In this document: positions 1-8,801 of the stretch, piece after piece | Position numbering within the stretch: the first letter of the stretch is position 1 | Layout of the letters: each line of letters starts with the position of its first letter | NCBI RefSeq assembly: GCF_030148435.1 | Contig: NZ_JASBTN010000061.1 | Coordinates: 1 to 64,000 of the forward strand | Direction: 5' to 3' | From: Aliiroseovarius sp. | Lineage (GTDB): Bacteria; Pseudomonadota; Alphaproteobacteria; Rhodobacterales; Rhodobacteraceae | Length of the DNA stretch: 64,000 nucleotides | The notes under the pieces: generated by a model | Database searches by the model: none | Told to the model about the DNA's origin: nothing | Seen by the model: only the letters and a program-made list of their open reading frames with translations | Translations under genes and position numbers: made by a program

Positions 1-232
1 GGGTCGGGCAGATTTCTGGCCGAAAATGCCCCTGCCCGGCGCCACACGCAACCCTTCGTTAACCACTTCCGCGCCAGACTGGCCTTCGGACAGGGCTCAA
101 ACCGGCAACGGTTGGCCACAAAATGGCCATCTGCGCCTGTATTCCCTACGTTTGGCGTGACAAGCGGCAGATTTATGCGCAAAACGAGGGCGCGCCAACA
201 GGAAGACTTCGGCGGAGTTTGAGACAATCGGA
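1..232. other. Upstream region of the capsule genes, no gene seen
   Basis: No convincing reading frame was found before the KpsS-like gene. The stretch should hold the capsule promoter, but no -35/-10 pair stands out. A 14-bp exact direct repeat (GCAGATTTCTGGCC) occurs at 8-21 and again at 238-251, where it overlaps the first codons of the next gene. Confidence 0.4.
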
Positions 233-1525
233 ATGCAGCAGATTTCTGGCCAGAACCGAAGGTTCCTGTTTCTGCAGGGACCGCATGGGCCGTTCTTCTG
301 GCGACTTGCCAAGATGCTGCGCGCGGCCGGCGCGGAAGTCTGGCGCGTCGGTTTCAACCGCGGGGACGAGGCCTTCTGGTTCGACGATGCCAGCTACGTC
401 CCCTTCACCGACCCTCAGGAGGCCTGGCCGGACCGTTTCCACACCCTTTTGGACGACCACGGGATCACCGATATCGCGCTGTATGGAGACGTGCGCGTCA
501 TCCACGCACAGGCAATTGAAATCGCACGAGAAAACGGCCTTCGCATCCATGTGTTCGAAGAGGGCTACCTGCGCCCCTACTGGGTGACATACGAGCGCGG
601 CGGGTCGAACGGAAATTCGCGGCTGATGGAGTTTTCGGTCGACCATATGCAGCATGTTCTGGCCGATGCCGAACTGGACATTCCCGAAGCTCCCGCCCAC
701 TGGGGGGACATGCGCCAGCATGTGTTCTACGGCGCGCTCTACCATTGGTTCGTCATGTTCCGAAACGCCCGCTATGACGGGTTCCGCCCCCATCGCGACC
801 TGTCGGTGGGCAAGGAATTCCTGTTGTATCTCAAACGCCTGATGCTGATGCCCGCGCTGGCAGCAAACCGGATCGCCGCGACCCAGCGCATCAAGCACGG
901 CGGGTTTCCCTATCATCTGGCTCTCTTGCAGCTGGAACATGACTCCAGCTTCCGGGAACACAGCCCGTTCTCCACCATGACAGAGTTTCTGTCACTCGTG
1001 ATGGAAGGGTTCCGGGACGGCGCGCCGCCACATCACCACCTGGTGTTCAAGGCCCATCCGCCGGAAGATGGCCGTGTAAATTTACGTCATGAAATCATGT
1101 GCCTGGCGGAGTTTTTTCAAGTGTCCGACCGGGTACATTACGTGCGCGGTGGCAAGCTGGCGCAGCTTTTGGATCATGCGCGCAGCTCGGTCACGGTGAA
1201 CTCCACCGCCGGTCAGCAGGTGCTGTGGCGCGGCCAGCCGATCAGGGTCTTCGGCAACGCGGTCTATGCCAAGCCCGAGTTCGTTTCGACCCAGCCTCTG
1301 GCGGAGTTCTTTGCCCACCCCACCCGGCCCGACAGCCGTGCCTATCGTGACTATCGCCACTACCTGCTGGAAACCAGCCAGGTGGCGGGCGGGTTCTACT
1401 CGGCGCGCGGGCGGCGTCAGCTGCTCAGGCAGGTCGTCGACATGATGCTGGTCGCCGATGACCCCTATGACGCGCTGGCACGCGGCACCGCGGCGCCGCG
1501 GCAACAGTTGCGCCTCGTCAAATGA
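233..1525 (+). CDS. kpsS: KpsS-like capsule polysaccharide protein (Kdo-linker glycosyltransferase family)
   Basis: The 430-residue protein belongs to the capsule KpsS/KpsC family, which builds the poly-Kdo linker on a phospholipid in the cytoplasm before export. The opening FLFLQGPHGPFF is typical of KpsS, and the central KAHPPEDGR stretch matches the family's conserved K-x-H-P motif. A conserved TVNSTAGQQ stretch follows near residue 323. There is no signal peptide or membrane span, as expected for a cytosolic enzyme. The ATG at 233 has only a distant purine-rich stretch upstream, so the start is not firmly fixed. The next two genes encode an outer-membrane export lipoprotein and KpsC, so this is one capsule locus. 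The family assignment is secure; the exact acceptor is inferred. Confidence 0.85.
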   Translation: MQQISGQNRRFLFLQGPHGPFFWRLAKMLRAAGAEVWRVGFNRGDEAFWFDDASYVPFTDPQEAWPDRFHTLLDDHGITDIALYGDVRVIHAQAIEIARENGLRIHVFEEGYLRPYWVTYERGGSNGNSRLMEFSVDHMQHVLADAELDIPEAPAHWGDMRQHVFYGALYHWFVMFRNARYDGFRPHRDLSVGKEFLLYLKRLMLMPALAANRIAATQRIKHGGFPYHLALLQLEHDSSFREHSPFSTMTEFLSLVMEGFRDGAPPHHHLVFKAHPPEDGRVNLRHEIMCLAEFFQVSDRVHYVRGGKLAQLLDHARSSVTVNSTAGQQVLWRGQPIRVFGNAVYAKPEFVSTQPLAEFFAHPTRPDSRAYRDYRHYLLETSQVAGGFYSARGRRQLLRQVVDMMLVADDPYDALARGTAAPRQQLRLVK

Positions 1526-1614
1526 CTCCGCGAATCGGCGCTGGATTTCCCCTGCAAACCCACGTAGGTTAACAAAAAACAAAAACAGGCAGATCTCCAG
1601 CAAAGGAGCGAGCA

Positions 1615-2745
1615 GTGAGCAGTACTGGCAAATTCTGGGCCCGACGCATGGCCCTGGCCGCGCTTGTCGCCGGTGTGGCGGCCTGTGGCCTGCCCCGGGT
1701 TGGCCCGACGAAATCCGAAATCTTTGCGGGGTCCGTGCAGAAAGAGGGCGATGCCTTCATTGTTTCGGTCGACGACCGGGTGGCGCGCGCCACCGCCGTG
1801 GTCCCTGCCCTGGGCTTTTCCGAAAGCTTCATCCGCGCAGGCGCCGTCGGGTCGGACACGGTCCACGCGGGCGACGTTCTGGGCGTGACCGTCTGGGAAA
1901 ACGTCGAGGACGGCATCCTGGCCACCGCCGGCGCCCCCGCGGGCCTGGAAGAGGTGCAGGTGGACGGCGCGGGCTACATCTTCATCCCCTACGCGGGCCG
2001 TATCCGCGCCGCGGGCAACAGTCCCGAAGCGATCCGCCGCATCATTACCGAGAAGCTGGAAAGCCAGACCCCGGACCCGCAGGTCCAGGTGCGCCGCATG
2101 GCCGGTGACGGCTCGACCGTGTCGATCACCGGGGCCGTGGGCGGCCAGGGTGTCTATGCGATCGAACGCCCGACCCGGACGCTGAACGCCATGCTGGCGC
2201 GCGCCGGTGGCGTGTCGATCGAACCCGAGATCGCCCGCGTCAAGATCATCCGTGGCAACCAGACCGGCGAGATCTGGTTCGAGGACCTGTTCGAACATCC
2301 CGATTTCGACATCGCCCTGCGCGGCGGCGACCGCATCCTGGTCGAGGAAGACACCCGCGCCTTTACCGCGCTCGGCGCCACCGGCTCGCAAAGCCGCGTG
2401 GGTTTCGACACCCAGACCCTGTCGGCAATCGAGGCCATCGCCACCGTGGGCGGGTTGCAGAGCCAGACCGCCGACCCGACCGGTGTCTTTGTCTTCCGCA
2501 ACGAGGCGGCCGAGATCGCCAACGCGGTGCTGGGCCGCAGCGACCTGATCGGAGCACAGCGCATGGTCTACGTGCTGAACCTGACCGAACCCAACGGCAT
2601 GTTCAACGCACGCGACTTTGTCATTCGCGACGGGGACACCGTCTATGTGACCGAGGCACCCTACGTGCAGTGGACCAAGGTGCTGACCGCAGTGACCTCG
2701 ACCATCAACGGGGCCGACACGCTGTCCAGCCTGGGCCAGAACTGA
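1615..2745 (+). CDS. Polysaccharide export lipoprotein (Wza/KpsD/BexD type)
   Basis: This 376-residue protein is an outer-membrane auxiliary protein for capsule export. It starts at a GTG, 6 nt after a clear AGGAG (1604-1608). The N-terminus is a lipoprotein signal: basic residues, a hydrophobic run, then VAAC with the lipidated cysteine at residue 24. The region around GDVLGVTVWENVEDG is the conserved polysaccharide-export (Poly_export) domain. Repeated SLBB-like ligand-binding segments follow, one starting near VSITGAVGGQGVY. The protein would form the periplasmic and outer-membrane channel for the polymer started by the KpsS and KpsC homologues on either side. I give no specific symbol because Wza, KpsD and BexD-type proteins are hard to separate from sequence alone. 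Confidence 0.87.
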   Translation: MSSTGKFWARRMALAALVAGVAACGLPRVGPTKSEIFAGSVQKEGDAFIVSVDDRVARATAVVPALGFSESFIRAGAVGSDTVHAGDVLGVTVWENVEDGILATAGAPAGLEEVQVDGAGYIFIPYAGRIRAAGNSPEAIRRIITEKLESQTPDPQVQVRRMAGDGSTVSITGAVGGQGVYAIERPTRTLNAMLARAGGVSIEPEIARVKIIRGNQTGEIWFEDLFEHPDFDIALRGGDRILVEEDTRAFTALGATGSQSRVGFDTQTLSAIEAIATVGGLQSQTADPTGVFVFRNEAAEIANAVLGRSDLIGAQRMVYVLNLTEPNGMFNARDFVIRDGDTVYVTEAPYVQWTKVLTAVTSTINGADTLSSLGQN

Positions 2746-2749
2746 CCGT

Positions 2750-4786
2750 ATGAGGCCCGATACGAACAACCCGGCCGCCGGGGGGGAAACCCCTCGGCGG
2801 CTTTGCGTTTACAACGGCGGATTTCTGAGCCAGGGCCGGGTACGGCGCATTCTGGAGCTCTCGGGCTGGGACATTTCGCTGGGCCTTCCCGGGGACGGCG
2901 ACTGGGTCGGCACCTGGGGCAAGAGCCCGACCTCCGGGCGCGGCGAGGCCGTGGCCGCCCGGCGCGAAGCCCCTGTCCTGCGGGTCGAGGACGCGCTTTT
3001 GCGTTCGATTCTGCCCGGGCGGCAGGGCGAGGCACCGCTTGGGCTGATGCTCGATGACATGGGGGTGCATTTCGACAGCGCCACCCCCTCGCGGCTGGAA
3101 CATATCCTGGCCACCGACCCGCTCGATGACAGCGCAATCCTGAACCGTGCGCGCGATGCGATGGCGCGCATGCAGTCCGCCCAGCTGTCGAAATACAATG
3201 CCTTCGATCCGCACCTGCCGATCCCGCATCAGGACGTGCCCCACGTGGTGGTGATCGACCAGACGCGGGGCGATGCCGCGATCGAACACGCAGGCGCGCG
3301 CGCCGGTACATTTCGCGAGATGCTGGTCTTTGCGCAGACGGAGAACCCCGGGGCCAAGGTGCTGATCAAGACCCACCCCGAGGCCCAGTCCGGCCACCGG
3401 ACGGGGCATTATGGCCCGGAGGACGAAACCCCCAATGTCACCCTGCTGACGGATCCGGTCAGCCCCTGGAGCCTGTTTTCCGGCGCGCAAGCCGTCTATA
3501 CGGTCAGTTCCGGCATGGGGTTAGAAGCGATCCTGGCGGGTCACAAGCCACGCGTCTTCGGTCAGCCCTTTTACTCGGGCTGGGGCCTCACGCAGGACGA
3601 AAACCCGGTGGCGCGGCGCGAACGCAAACTGTCGCGCGCGCAGCTTTTTGCCGGCGCGATGATGCTGTACCCGACCTGGTACGATCCCTATCGCGACCGT
3701 CTGTGCGGGATTGAGCAGGTGCTGGATACGCTGGAGGCCCGCACCCGGGCCTGGCGGGAGGATCGGCAGGGCTATGTCGCTTCCGGCATGCGGCTGTGGA
3801 AGAGAAAGCCGCTGAACCGGTTCTTCGGATCGGTTAAACCGCTGATCTTCGAAAACGACCGGACACGCGCCCGGGACAGGGCTCGGGAAACGGGGCGAAA
3901 ACAGATCGCCTGGGCGGGGCAGGCCACGGGGGACGTGGGCCGCGTCGAGGACGGCTTCCTGCGCTCACGCGGGTTGGGCGCAGACCTTGTCCCGCCGCTG
4001 AGCCTCGTCTGCGACGATTTGGGCATCTATTACGATCCGACCCACGAAAGCCGCCTGGAGCGGCTGATCAACGCCTCCCCGGCCCTGCCCGCGCCTGCGG
4101 TCGCCCGCGCCAAACGGCTGATCCTGAGCATCACGCAGGCGCGGCTGTCGAAATACAATCTGGATCGCCCAACGCCCGCGTTGCCGGACGGGCACCGCAT
4201 CCTTGTGCCGGGCCAGGTGGAGGATGACGCCTCGATCCGGACGGGCTGTGCAGGGGTGGCAACAAATCTGGGCCTGCTGGAGCGTGCCCGGGCCGAGAAC
4301 CCGCAGGCCGTGATCATCTACAAGCCCCACCCGGACGTCGAGGCGGGGCTGCGGGCGGGCCGTGTGGACCCGGACCGGGCCCGTGAACTGGCGGATGTGG
4401 TGGCGGATGACGCCGACGCAATGGCTCTGGTCGAGGCCTGCGACGCGCTCTGGACGCTGACCTCGCTCATGGGGTTCGAGGCGCTTTTGCGCGGCAAACC
4501 CGTCACCTGTCTGGGCACGCCTTTCTATGCGGGCTGGGGGCTGACCCGCGACCTGGGTGAGGTGCCGGAACGGCGCAACGCGCGGGTCACGATCGCACAG
4601 CTCGCCCACGCGGTGCTGGTGGACTATCCGCGATACGTCGATCCGGTGACAGGCACCCCCTGCCCGGTCGAAGTGGTGGTGGAGCGGCTCGCCTCGGGCG
4701 ATCTGCCGCACCCAGGGCGGGTCAATCGCGCCTTGTCGAAACTGCAGGGTCTTTTCGCCAGTCAGGCGCATCGCTGGCGGGGTTGA
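2750..4786 (+). CDS. kpsC: KpsC-like capsule protein, two Kdo-transferase domains
   Basis: The 678-residue protein is an internal duplication. Two halves of about 330 residues each carry the same landmarks: R-V-E-D-(A/G)-x-L-R-S near the front, LSKYN in both halves, K-T-H-P-E or K-P-H-P-D in the middle, and FYAGWGL or FYSGWGL near the end. This is the architecture of KpsC, which alternately adds beta-Kdo residues to the capsule linker. The length fits the family. The ATG lies 4 nt after the export lipoprotein stop, with no strong ribosome site, so translational coupling is likely. The protein is predicted to be cytosolic and to act with KpsS. The gene ends 22 bp before the convergent ribD, with a short palindrome between them. 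Confidence 0.88.
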   Translation: MRPDTNNPAAGGETPRRLCVYNGGFLSQGRVRRILELSGWDISLGLPGDGDWVGTWGKSPTSGRGEAVAARREAPVLRVEDALLRSILPGRQGEAPLGLMLDDMGVHFDSATPSRLEHILATDPLDDSAILNRARDAMARMQSAQLSKYNAFDPHLPIPHQDVPHVVVIDQTRGDAAIEHAGARAGTFREMLVFAQTENPGAKVLIKTHPEAQSGHRTGHYGPEDETPNVTLLTDPVSPWSLFSGAQAVYTVSSGMGLEAILAGHKPRVFGQPFYSGWGLTQDENPVARRERKLSRAQLFAGAMMLYPTWYDPYRDRLCGIEQVLDTLEARTRAWREDRQGYVASGMRLWKRKPLNRFFGSVKPLIFENDRTRARDRARETGRKQIAWAGQATGDVGRVEDGFLRSRGLGADLVPPLSLVCDDLGIYYDPTHESRLERLINASPALPAPAVARAKRLILSITQARLSKYNLDRPTPALPDGHRILVPGQVEDDASIRTGCAGVATNLGLLERARAENPQAVIIYKPHPDVEAGLRAGRVDPDRARELADVVADDADAMALVEACDALWTLTSLMGFEALLRGKPVTCLGTPFYAGWGLTRDLGEVPERRNARVTIAQLAHAVLVDYPRYVDPVTGTPCPVEVVVERLASGDLPHPGRVNRALSKLQGLFASQAHRWRG

Positions 4787-4790
4787 CCGT

Positions 4791-4804
4791 TTTCTTCGAA
4801 GAAA
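4791..4804. terminator. Palindrome between convergent kpsC and ribD, possible two-way terminator
   Basis: TTTCTTCGAAGAAA is a perfect 14-bp palindrome, and flanking CCG triplets extend the possible stem. It sits between the stop codons of two converging genes, where a bidirectional terminator is expected. The stem is AT-rich, so efficiency is uncertain. Confidence 0.4.
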
Positions 4805-4808
4805 CCGT

Positions 4809-5909
4809 TTACCTGATCCACCGATGCAGCACGTCGCCCCCCAGACCGCGCGTTTCAAGCAGGGAAAACCGCGGCGCCTCGGCCAGGTGGTCCACCCCCA
4901 TGGCGGCCAGCGACGGCCGCCCTTCTGCCCCCAGCGCGACACCGGCGGTAAAGCCGATCAGCTCGTCCACCAGACCGGCATTGAGCAGCGAAGCCGCGAG
5001 CCCCCCGCCGCCTTCGCAGAAAACCCGGGTCAGGCCCTTCTCCCCCAGCGCCTGCAGCACCGAGACCGGGTCGAGCTGCCCCTGGGCCACGCCGGCCTCC
5101 AGCGTCTCGGCCCCCAGGCCCTGCCAGGCCGACACGAGGGCCGGGTCGGCGCGGCCGGAGTGGCAGAGCCACACCGGCACCTCGCGCGCGGTCCGCGCCA
5201 ACTGGCCGTCCAGCGGCAGGTCCAGGTGGCGCGACAGCACCACGCGAACGGGCTGGCGGGTCACGCCCAGACCGCGCACGGTCAGCGAGGGGTCATCTTC
5301 GCGCGCCGTGCCGCCCCCCACCATGACCGCGTCATGGCGCGCGCGCAGGGCATGCACATAGCGGCGCGCTTCGGGGCCGGTAATCCACTGGCTTTCACCG
5401 GTGGCCGTGGCAATGCGCCCATCGAAGGAATTGGCGAGTTTCAGGGTAACGAAGGGACGACCTTCGGTAATCCGGTTCAGAAACCCCGCGTGATCGCGCG
5501 CCGCTTCGTCGCGAAGCACACCGGTTTCGACCTCGATCCCGGCGGCGCGCAGCATGGCGATGCCGCCACCGTTCACCCGCGGGTCCGGATCTTCCAGCGC
5601 CACCACCACCCGAGCCACGCCCGCGTCGATCAGCGCCTGAGCGCAGGGCGGGGTCTGGCCGTGATGGGCGCAGGGTTCCAGCGTGACATAGGCGGTCGCG
5701 CCGCGCGCATCCCCTGCCTGTGCCAGCGCGACGACCTCGCCGTGGGGCCGCCCGCCGGGCCGGGTCCAGCCGCGCCCGATGACCCGGTCCTCATGTTCGT
5801 CGGGGTGCACCAGAACGCAGCCCACCGCCGGGTTGGGCCAGCAATTGCCAAGCCCGCGCCGTCCCAGGGACAGCGCGAGACGCATATAGCGGGTGTCCGA
5901 AGGGGTCAC
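4809..5909 (-). CDS. ribD: Bifunctional riboflavin biosynthesis deaminase/reductase RibD
   Basis: RibD deaminates the pyrimidine ring and then reduces the ribose side chain in the second and third steps of riboflavin synthesis. The 366-residue protein shows the N-terminal zinc deaminase domain (HGEVVAL, then [12 protein letters not shown] supplying the two zinc cysteines) followed by the C-terminal reductase domain ([12 protein letters not shown] and [13 protein letters not shown]). Residues are as expected except that the usual H-A-E deaminase triad reads H-G-E. The start overlaps the end of nrdR by 4 bp (5906-5909), so the two genes are co-transcribed and translationally coupled, an arrangement common in proteobacteria. 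Confidence 0.93.
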   Translation of the reverse strand: MTPSDTRYMRLALSLGRRGLGNCWPNPAVGCVLVHPDEHEDRVIGRGWTRPGGRPHGEVVALAQAGDARGATAYVTLEPCAHHGQTPPCAQALIDAGVARVVVALEDPDPRVNGGGIAMLRAAGIEVETGVLRDEAARDHAGFLNRITEGRPFVTLKLANSFDGRIATATGESQWITGPEARRYVHALRARHDAVMVGGGTAREDDPSLTVRGLGVTRQPVRVVLSRHLDLPLDGQLARTAREVPVWLCHSGRADPALVSAWQGLGAETLEAGVAQGQLDPVSVLQALGEKGLTRVFCEGGGGLAASLLNAGLVDELIGFTAGVALGAEGRPSLAAMGVDHLAEAPRFSLLETRGLGGDVLHRWIR

Positions 5910-6376
5910 TCGTCTTCCGGGGCCACACCTGGGCGCAGCTCGGACACGAACTTGTCGAAATCATCCGCCGCCTGGAAATTCTTGTAGACGCTGGCAAAGC
6001 GCACATAGGCCACGGTGTCGATCCGTGCGAGGGCTTCCATCACGATCTCGCCGATGGTTTTCGAGGGGATGTCGGTCTCGCCCATGCTTTCCAGCCGCCG
6101 CACGATGCCCGAGATCATCTGGTCGATGCGCTCGGGCTCCACGGGACGTTTCTGCATCGAGATGCGGATCGAACGCTCCAGCTTCTCGCGATCGAAATCC
6201 TCGCGCCGTCCGTTGGACTTGATCACCACGAGGTCGCGCAGCTGCACCCGTTCGTAGGTGGTGAACCGCCCGCCGCAAGCCGGGCAAAAGCGCCGCCGGC
6301 GAATGGCCACGTGATCCTCGGCAGGACGCGAATCCTTCACCTGAGTGTCGATATTACCGCAAAACGGGCAGCGCAT
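5906..6376 (-). CDS. nrdR: Ribonucleotide reductase repressor NrdR
   Basis: NrdR is a zinc- and ATP/dATP-sensing repressor of ribonucleotide reductase genes. The 156-residue protein has the full family layout: an N-terminal zinc ribbon (MRCPFCGN...[12 protein letters not shown]) followed by an ATP-cone domain ([19 protein letters not shown]). The length matches the family. It is first in a two-gene unit with ribD. Upstream, at 6441-6476, are sequences loosely resembling NrdR boxes, and a perfect DnaA box lies at 6437-6445, so autoregulation is possible but unproven. Confidence 0.95.
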   Translation of the reverse strand: MRCPFCGNIDTQVKDSRPAEDHVAIRRRRFCPACGGRFTTYERVQLRDLVVIKSNGRREDFDREKLERSIRISMQKRPVEPERIDQMISGIVRRLESMGETDIPSKTIGEIVMEALARIDTVAYVRFASVYKNFQAADDFDKFVSELRPGVAPEDE

Positions 6377-6436
6377 GGGCGTCCCCCCTCTCTTTTCTGG
6401 ACCGATTGCCTCTTCATGTCGGGTCTGAGGCCCGAG

Positions 6437-6476
6437 TTATCCACAGTGACTATAGGCGCGATGCTAGGTCTTGTGT
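6437..6476. promoter_or_regulatory. DnaA box and weak NrdR-like boxes upstream of nrdR
   Basis: TTATCCACA at 6437-6445 matches the DnaA box consensus exactly. On the minus strand, the complement of 6461-6476 reads ACACAAGACCTAGCAT, which agrees with most of the palindromic NrdR-box consensus. A poorer copy covers 6441-6456. The spacing between the two, about 20 bp, is shorter than the usual three helical turns. This is suggestive only. Confidence 0.3.
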
Positions 6477-6535
6477 AGGGGGTAATCCACTCCCCCAGAT
6501 GAAGATTTTTTGCGTCCAGAGGGAAAGGGGTGCGA

Positions 6536-6952
6536 TCATTCCCCCCGCGTTACCACAGCCGCTACCTGGCGGCTGTGCGGCCGGTCGCGGTGTTCGAACA
6601 GGTAGATGCCCTGCCAGGTCCCCAGCGCCAGCCGCCCGTCCAGTATCGGAATACCCAGCGACACCGGCATCATCGCCGCCTTGATATGGGCGGGCATGTC
6701 GTCGGGGCCCTCGTAGGTATGCGTCAGGTAGGTCATCGACGGGTCGGTCGTGGGCGGCACCAGACGATGAAAGAAGTTGCGCAGATCGCTCTGCACCTCG
6801 GGGTCGGCGTTTTCCTGGATCAGCAGGGAACAGGAGGTGTGCCGCACAAAGAGGGTCAGAAGCCCGTCCCCCACGCCCTGCCCTTCAACCCAGCGCGTCG
6901 CCTCGCGAGTGAATTCGTAAAGCCCCTGGCCCCGGGTCTGGATCGTGAACAT
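6536..6952 (-). CDS. YjbQ/UPF0047 family protein
   Basis: The protein is a small single-domain member of the YjbQ family, some of which show thiamine-phosphate-synthase-like activity in vitro; the true role is unknown. Family landmarks are RHTSCSLLIQENAD, the YEGPDDMPAHIK core and GTWQGIYLFEHR. I chose the ATG at 6952, which follows AAGGGG with about 10 nt spacing and gives 138 residues, the length of E. coli YjbQ. An upstream TTG at 6991 would add 13 residues and has no ribosome site. The gene is transcribed toward nrdR, but the gap of about 160 bp contains nrdR's own upstream region, so it is probably a single gene. Confidence 0.85.
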   Translation of the reverse strand: MFTIQTRGQGLYEFTREATRWVEGQGVGDGLLTLFVRHTSCSLLIQENADPEVQSDLRNFFHRLVPPTTDPSMTYLTHTYEGPDDMPAHIKAAMMPVSLGIPILDGRLALGTWQGIYLFEHRDRPHSRQVAAVVTRGE

Positions 6953-7015
6953 GCTGTGCTGGCCCCTTCGGAATTTCGACCTCAGCGCCAAGGTCGCGGA
7001 GCACCCCCCATCCGG

Positions 7016-7369
7016 TCAAGTCAGAATGGCAAAAAGCTCGGCCAGACCGACCAACCCAATCAGCACCGACGAGATCGCTTTCAGAGCACTGATATTTCGG
7101 TCCAGTATCCCCTTGCCGTAATGTGTCGCTGCCATCTCTTCGCCAAGGTCGCCACGCAGGTTGTCGAGGTCATCCAGGCAAGTGTTCCCGGCCAGTATGC
7201 CGTATGTCGTCACCAGGACCACCAGCGCCATCAGCGGGGCAGAATACCCACCTGCCCCGAAAGCATCGGTCGCCGCAACCGCCACGAAAGCAAAGACCAC
7301 GGTGCGCATAATGCTGAAGTAGTGATCCAAACGACCCAGTGAAAGCTGAGTTCTCAGTTCAGGTGTCAT
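7016..7369 (-). CDS. Small membrane protein of unknown function
   Basis: This 117-residue protein is not recognised. It shows about three hydrophobic stretches: TVVFAFVAVAATDAF, APLMALVVLVTTYGILAG and, at the C-terminus, VLIGLVGLAELFAIL. A charged loop sits between the second and third. It is probably an inner-membrane protein. The ATG at 7369 is preceded by GGGGGA at good spacing, and that ribosome site lies in the 3' arm of a perfect 10-bp hairpin (7371-7400) ending one base before the start codon. A longer upstream extension of the frame is possible on paper but would cross the hairpin and lacks family-like sequence. Confidence 0.6.
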   Translation of the reverse strand: MTPELRTQLSLGRLDHYFSIMRTVVFAFVAVAATDAFGAGGYSAPLMALVVLVTTYGILAGNTCLDDLDNLRGDLGEEMAATHYGKGILDRNISALKAISSVLIGLVGLAELFAILT

Positions 7370-7370
7370 A

Positions 7371-7400
7371 TCTATCCCCCACAAAATTGAGGGGGATAGA
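7371..7400 (-). promoter_or_regulatory. Hairpin that buries the ribosome-binding site of the membrane-protein gene
   Basis: TCTATCCCCC (7371-7380) and GGGGGATAGA (7391-7400) are exact inverted repeats separated by 10 nt. In the minus-strand mRNA the 3' arm contains the GGGGGA Shine-Dalgarno sequence and ends one nucleotide before the AUG. Folding would block ribosome entry, so temperature, a ligand or a small RNA could control translation. A protein operator is an alternative reading. Confidence 0.55.
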
Positions 7401-7448
7401 ATACCACACTTGCGCACCATCCCGAATTCGACGGCGTTCTGGGTCGAG

Positions 7449-7727
7449 TCAGTTGAAAATCCGTTCCCCCATCTGGTCGATGAAGCTCTGGGCCTTGCGC
7501 AGAGTGATCGCGCGCGCCTCGTCCTCGGACTGCACCACATCGGCACGCACCATCTGGTGCGTCCTGAGCAGTCCGCCCACGTCCTTTTCGATCCTGGCGT
7601 TGACCCTGTACCCGCCCGCTTCGCGCACCGGTTCGGGGTAGATGCGGAACCCTTCGTAAAGTTCCGGTTCGACCTCTTTCCCGGCCCCAGCAGTTTTGCC
7701 GCCGAAGAGTTTGCCAAAGAGTGACAT
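7449..7727 (-). CDS. HlyU-family protein
   Basis: The 92-residue protein matches the HlyU family, named for a Vibrio haemolysin activator but found widely in alphaproteobacteria with no known target. Landmarks are the start MSLFGKLFGG, the core YEGFRIYPEPVREAGGYRV, HQMVRADVVQSEDEA and the C-terminal QSFIDQMGERIF. I start it at the ATG at 7727, preceded by GGGGA; longer in-frame starts lie in sequence without family resemblance. It stands alone, followed by the small membrane protein on the same strand. Regulatory function is not established for this branch. Confidence 0.8.
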   Translation of the reverse strand: MSLFGKLFGGKTAGAGKEVEPELYEGFRIYPEPVREAGGYRVNARIEKDVGGLLRTHQMVRADVVQSEDEARAITLRKAQSFIDQMGERIFN

Positions 7728-7884
7728 GTCATTCCCCAATCTGTCGCACCTTCCCAATGTGCAGCGCGCGTGCGGGGGTTGCAAGCGGCGAAACCCCGCC
7801 GCCGCCCGGAGGCTCACGGGATCGTAACCGGCTCCGCGCGGCCACTCGTGATAAAGTCATGCTCAAATGGAAGGGAGGACCGAC

Positions 7885-8775
7885 ATGGCACGTATGACAG
7901 CCAAGGATTTCGATCAGGAGCTTCTGGACCTTTACGATTTCTACGCCCACGGGATCATTACCAAGAGAGAGTTTCTCGACAAGGCGGGACGGTTCGCCGT
8001 GGGCGGGTTAACTGCCGCGATGCTGCTGAACATGCTCAGCCCGGATTATGCGCTGGCCGAGCAGGTCTCGTTCAACGATCCCGACATCCTTCCGGAATAT
8101 GTCGCCTATCCCTCGCCCAACGGCCATGGAGATGTGCGCGCCTACCAGGTGAAACCCGCCAAGGCGACCGGTCCCCTGCCCGCTGTGCTGGTGGTGCATG
8201 AAAACCGGGGGCTCAACCCCTATATCGAGGACGTCGCCCGCCGGGTCGCCAAGGCGGGCTTCCTGGCGCTGGCACCGGACGGGCTGAGTTCGGTCGGTGG
8301 CTATCCGGGCAATGACGCCGAGGGGCGCGATCTGCAGCGCACGGTGGACCGCTCGAAGCTGATGAACGATTTTTTCGCGGCCGCCGAGCACCTGATGAGC
8401 CGGCCTGACAGCACCGGCAAGGTCGGAGCCGTCGGCTTCTGCTATGGCGGCGGGGTCTGCAACGCGCTGGCAGTGGCCTACCCGGAACTGGCGGCCTCGG
8501 TGCCTTTCTACGGCCGCCAGGCATCGGCAGGCGACGTGCCCCGCATCCGGGCGCCGCTGCTTCTGCACTACGCCGAGCTGGACGAGCGCATCAACGCAGG
8601 CTGGCCGGATTACGAGGCCGCGCTGATCGAACACGGCAAGACCTATACCGCGCATATCTACCCGGGGGTAAACCACGGGTTCCACAATGATAGCACGCCG
8701 CGCTATGACGAGGCGGCGGCGGAACTGGCCTGGTCGCGTACTATGGCGTTTTTCGAGGAGCATTTGAGGGGGTAG
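7885..8775 (+). CDS. Dienelactone hydrolase family protein, probably exported
   Basis: This is a 296-residue alpha/beta hydrolase of the dienelactone hydrolase family. The catalytic triad is visible: Cys186 in GFCYGGG, an Asp in ELDERINAG (about 233) and a His in the NHGFHND stretch (about 267). The first 60 residues contain a basic segment and a hydrophobic run ([15 protein letters not shown] through [13 protein letters not shown]), as in family members carrying a Tat-like leader; the leader lacks a full twin arginine, so export is uncertain. The ATG at 7885 follows GGGAGG by about 6 nt, which favours it over the ATG at 7867. Substrates of such enzymes are often not dienelactone. It faces away from the HlyU gene. 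Confidence 0.85.
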   Translation: MARMTAKDFDQELLDLYDFYAHGIITKREFLDKAGRFAVGGLTAAMLLNMLSPDYALAEQVSFNDPDILPEYVAYPSPNGHGDVRAYQVKPAKATGPLPAVLVVHENRGLNPYIEDVARRVAKAGFLALAPDGLSSVGGYPGNDAEGRDLQRTVDRSKLMNDFFAAAEHLMSRPDSTGKVGAVGFCYGGGVCNALAVAYPELAASVPFYGRQASAGDVPRIRAPLLLHYAELDERINAGWPDYEAALIEHGKTYTAHIYPGVNHGFHNDSTPRYDEAAAELAWSRTMAFFEEHLRG

Positions 8776-8801
8776 CTTTTCCGCGGCGGGGACAACACCC
8801 A

